Shown here in pieces: positions 5,162 through 6,056 of a stretch of DNA of 6,056 bases. Source of the DNA: CAYLTX01 sp046545675 (GTDB taxonomy: Bacteria > Myxococcota_A > Bradymonadia > Bradymonadales > Bradymonadaceae); contig JBKGZI010000366.1 of the NCBI GenBank assembly GCA_046545675.1, positions 1-6,056 on the forward strand, read 5' to 3'. The notes below the pieces were generated by a model. It was not told where the DNA came from, did no database searches, and was given only the letters and a program-made list of their open reading frames with translations. Position 1 is the stretch's first letter, and each line of letters starts with the position of its first letter. A program made the position numbers and the translations under genes.

Positions 5162-5680
5162 ATGCCATCTTATTTCATCACCAATGGAGAGCCCGACGAG
5201 GCGCGCGAATTCGAGGTTCAGACCCTCGAAGACGGCCGCTATCGGATCACGACCCCCGAGGGCGCCGAGCACGTCGTCGACGCGTACGCCCCCCAGCCGG
5301 GCCGGCTGCAGATGCTGCTCGACGGCCACAGCTACGACACCGACGTGCGCGAGCGAGGCGGCGAGCAGATCGTGCAGCTTCGCGGCGAGACCCACAAGCT
5401 AAGCGTGCTCAACGCGCGCCAAAAGCGCATGCGCGTCGCCGGCGTGGGAGCGCGCGGCGCCGGTGGCCCCGACCTGGTCAGCCCCATGGCCGGCAAGATC
5501 GTCGCCCTGAGCTGCGCCGAAGGCGACGAGGTCGAAGAAGGCGACTGCGTGATCATCGTGGAAGCCATGAAGATGGAAAACGACCTCAAAGCCCACATCA
5601 CCGGCGCCGTCTCCACCATCCACGTCGCCGCCGGCGACGCCGTCGAAATCGGCGACGTGCTTGTGAGTATTGAATCGTGA
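5162..5680 (+). CDS. Biotin carboxyl carrier subunit with BT-like domain
   Basis: This 172-residue protein carries biotin between the biotin carboxylase and the carboxyltransferase. The C-terminal biotinyl/lipoyl domain spans about 103-172 and has the EAMKMEN motif (134-140), with K137 as the biotinylated lysine and a typical SPMAGKI strand at 107-113. Residues about 7-86 form a beta-rich region (GRYRITTPEG, VVDAY, LLDGHSYDTDV, VQLRGETHKLSV) like the BT domain that links the carboxylase and carrier parts of one-chain propionyl- or methylcrotonyl-CoA carboxylase alpha subunits. A basic, Gly/Ala-rich linker (87-102) joins the two. The BT part and the adjoining mutase gene favour a propionyl-CoA carboxylase role over fatty-acid synthesis. 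Start ATG 5162 has a consensus ribosome binding site. Confidence 0.93.
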   Translation: MPSYFITNGEPDEAREFEVQTLEDGRYRITTPEGAEHVVDAYAPQPGRLQMLLDGHSYDTDVRERGGEQIVQLRGETHKLSVLNARQKRMRVAGVGARGAGGPDLVSPMAGKIVALSCAEGDEVEEGDCVIIVEAMKMENDLKAHITGAVSTIHVAAGDAVEIGDVLVSIES

Positions 5681-5736
5681 CTCTTTTGCGTTGTTGGGGT
5701 TGAGCGCCGCTCCGGTCAGCATCAGCCTTATGGACT

Positions 5737-5870
5737 GTTCTTGGTTCTTGGTTCTTGATCTCGTGGTCGATGAGAGTGGTTGCACAGATGACCTCGGCAG
5801 ATAAACACAGATCTAGATTCCACCCCCTACGACCAGCAACACCAAGAACCAAGAACCAAGAACCAAGAAC
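5737..5870. repeat. Inverted heptamer tandem-repeat element
   Basis: Three perfect units of GTTCTTG (5737-5757) face four perfect units of CAAGAAC (5843-5870). The arms can pair over 21 bp. Inside them TGGTCG (5764-5769) can also pair with CGACCA (5830-5835), leaving a loop of about 60 bases. The element fills most of the 208-bp gap between the carrier and mutase genes and ends 18 bp before the mutase start. If transcribed it would form a long hairpin that could affect transcript stability or read-through. It has no obvious coding content or T-run. Confidence 0.8.
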
Positions 5871-5888
5871 TCCCACGGGTCTCAGGCA

Positions 5889-6056
5889 ATGAGCGACGAC
5901 AAACCACAAGACCACAAAGCCTTGCTAGAAGAGATCGAGCAGGCAAAAGAGGAGTGGGAAAAAGACTACCTCCAGCCCATCCTCGACAAATACGGCGTGC
6001 GCAAAGAGGAGTTCAAGCTCTCCGACGGCGCGCCGGTCGACCTGGTCTACGGGCCC
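5889..6056 (+). CDS. Acyl-CoA mutase large subunit (methylmalonyl-CoA mutase type), N-terminal part
   Basis: The frame is open from ATG 5889 to the window end, giving 56 residues that begin MSDDKPQDHK. Residues 12-40 are acidic, basic and probably helical. They include a WEKDYLQPILDKYG stretch followed by RKEEF, SDGAPVD and VYGP. This matches the N-terminal pattern known for the large subunit of B12-dependent acyl-CoA mutases (W...L.P.L...R...F...SG.PV...Y.P), which convert methylmalonyl-CoA to succinyl-CoA or rearrange related acyl-CoAs. The catalytic barrel and any cobalamin domain lie outside the window, so the exact substrate is open. The ribosome binding site is weak (AGG close to the ATG). 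The position after the biotin-dependent carboxylase genes supports the methylmalonyl-CoA role. Confidence 0.8.
   Translation, partial: MSDDKPQDHKALLEEIEQAKEEWEKDYLQPILDKYGVRKEEFKLSDGAPVDLVYGP

Noticed and set aside
3593..5395. A 600-codon open frame on the minus strand opposite the carboxylase and carrier genes
   Set aside because: It is the mirror of strongly GC-biased codons in two well-identified genes; the translation is Ala/Gly/His/Asp-rich with no recognisable domain.
4810..5673. A 287-codon open frame overlapping the carboxylase/carrier junction
   Set aside because: It is an extremely Arg-rich shadow frame of two real genes on the same strand.
5737..5870. CRISPR array or simple microsatellite reading of the heptamer repeats
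   Set aside because: The units are 7 bp with no unique spacers between them, and the two arrays face in opposite directions around a core.

Overview
The window is GC-rich bacterial chromosomal DNA. The best guess for the source is a deltaproteobacterial or Myxococcota-type organism, perhaps a Bradymonadales relative. This rests on three things: high third-position GC in the conserved genes, a carboxylase-mutase cluster of the propionyl-CoA/methylmalonyl-CoA pathway, and inverted clusters of 7- or 8-bp tandem repeats between genes. The lineage is an inference and was not tested by any search.

Left part (1-2248): a minus-strand gene for an AraM/EgsA-type sn-glycerol-1-phosphate dehydrogenase (18-1358) is divergent from a plus-strand DedA/VTT-domain membrane protein (1610-2248). 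The 251-bp gap between them holds a hairpin-forming element made of an octamer (GAGAGTAA and its complement TTACTCTC). Traces of the same octamer appear at the left edge of the window, just past the stop codon of the dehydrogenase gene.

Middle part (2249-3637): a small acidic protein starts at TTG behind a strong ribosome binding site (2412-2741). It carries a segment resembling sigma-70 region 4. A 16-bp perfect palindrome lies upstream and a strong intrinsic terminator lies downstream. Next is a less well-defined stretch with one doubtful small reading frame (2854-3051) and a small protein with a glycine-rich hinge and four C-terminal cysteines (3002-3400). Codon use here is less GC-biased than in the neighbours. 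The 237 bp before the carboxylase genes hold only weak candidate regulatory structure.

Right part (3638-6056): a co-directional cluster encodes a biotin carboxylase subunit, a biotin carboxyl carrier subunit with an N-terminal BT-like domain, and the N-terminus of a methylmalonyl-CoA-mutase-type acyl-CoA mutase that runs off the window. Together they point to carboxylation of propionyl-CoA to methylmalonyl-CoA and its rearrangement to succinyl-CoA. The carboxyltransferase (beta) subunit and the epimerase are not in the window. The carboxylase and carrier genes are in the same reading frame with a single TGA and one codon between them, so they look like a split version of the usual one-chain alpha subunit. 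A second inverted repeat element, built from the heptamer GTTCTTG/CAAGAAC, lies between the carrier and the mutase.

The most notable items are the two inverted short-tandem-repeat elements of like architecture but different unit length, the sigma-region-4-like small protein with its palindrome, the Asp-to-Asn change in the dehydrogenase substrate pocket, the in-frame split of the carboxylase alpha chain, and the cysteine-rich small protein. No CRISPR array, tRNA, rRNA, transposase or phage gene was seen.
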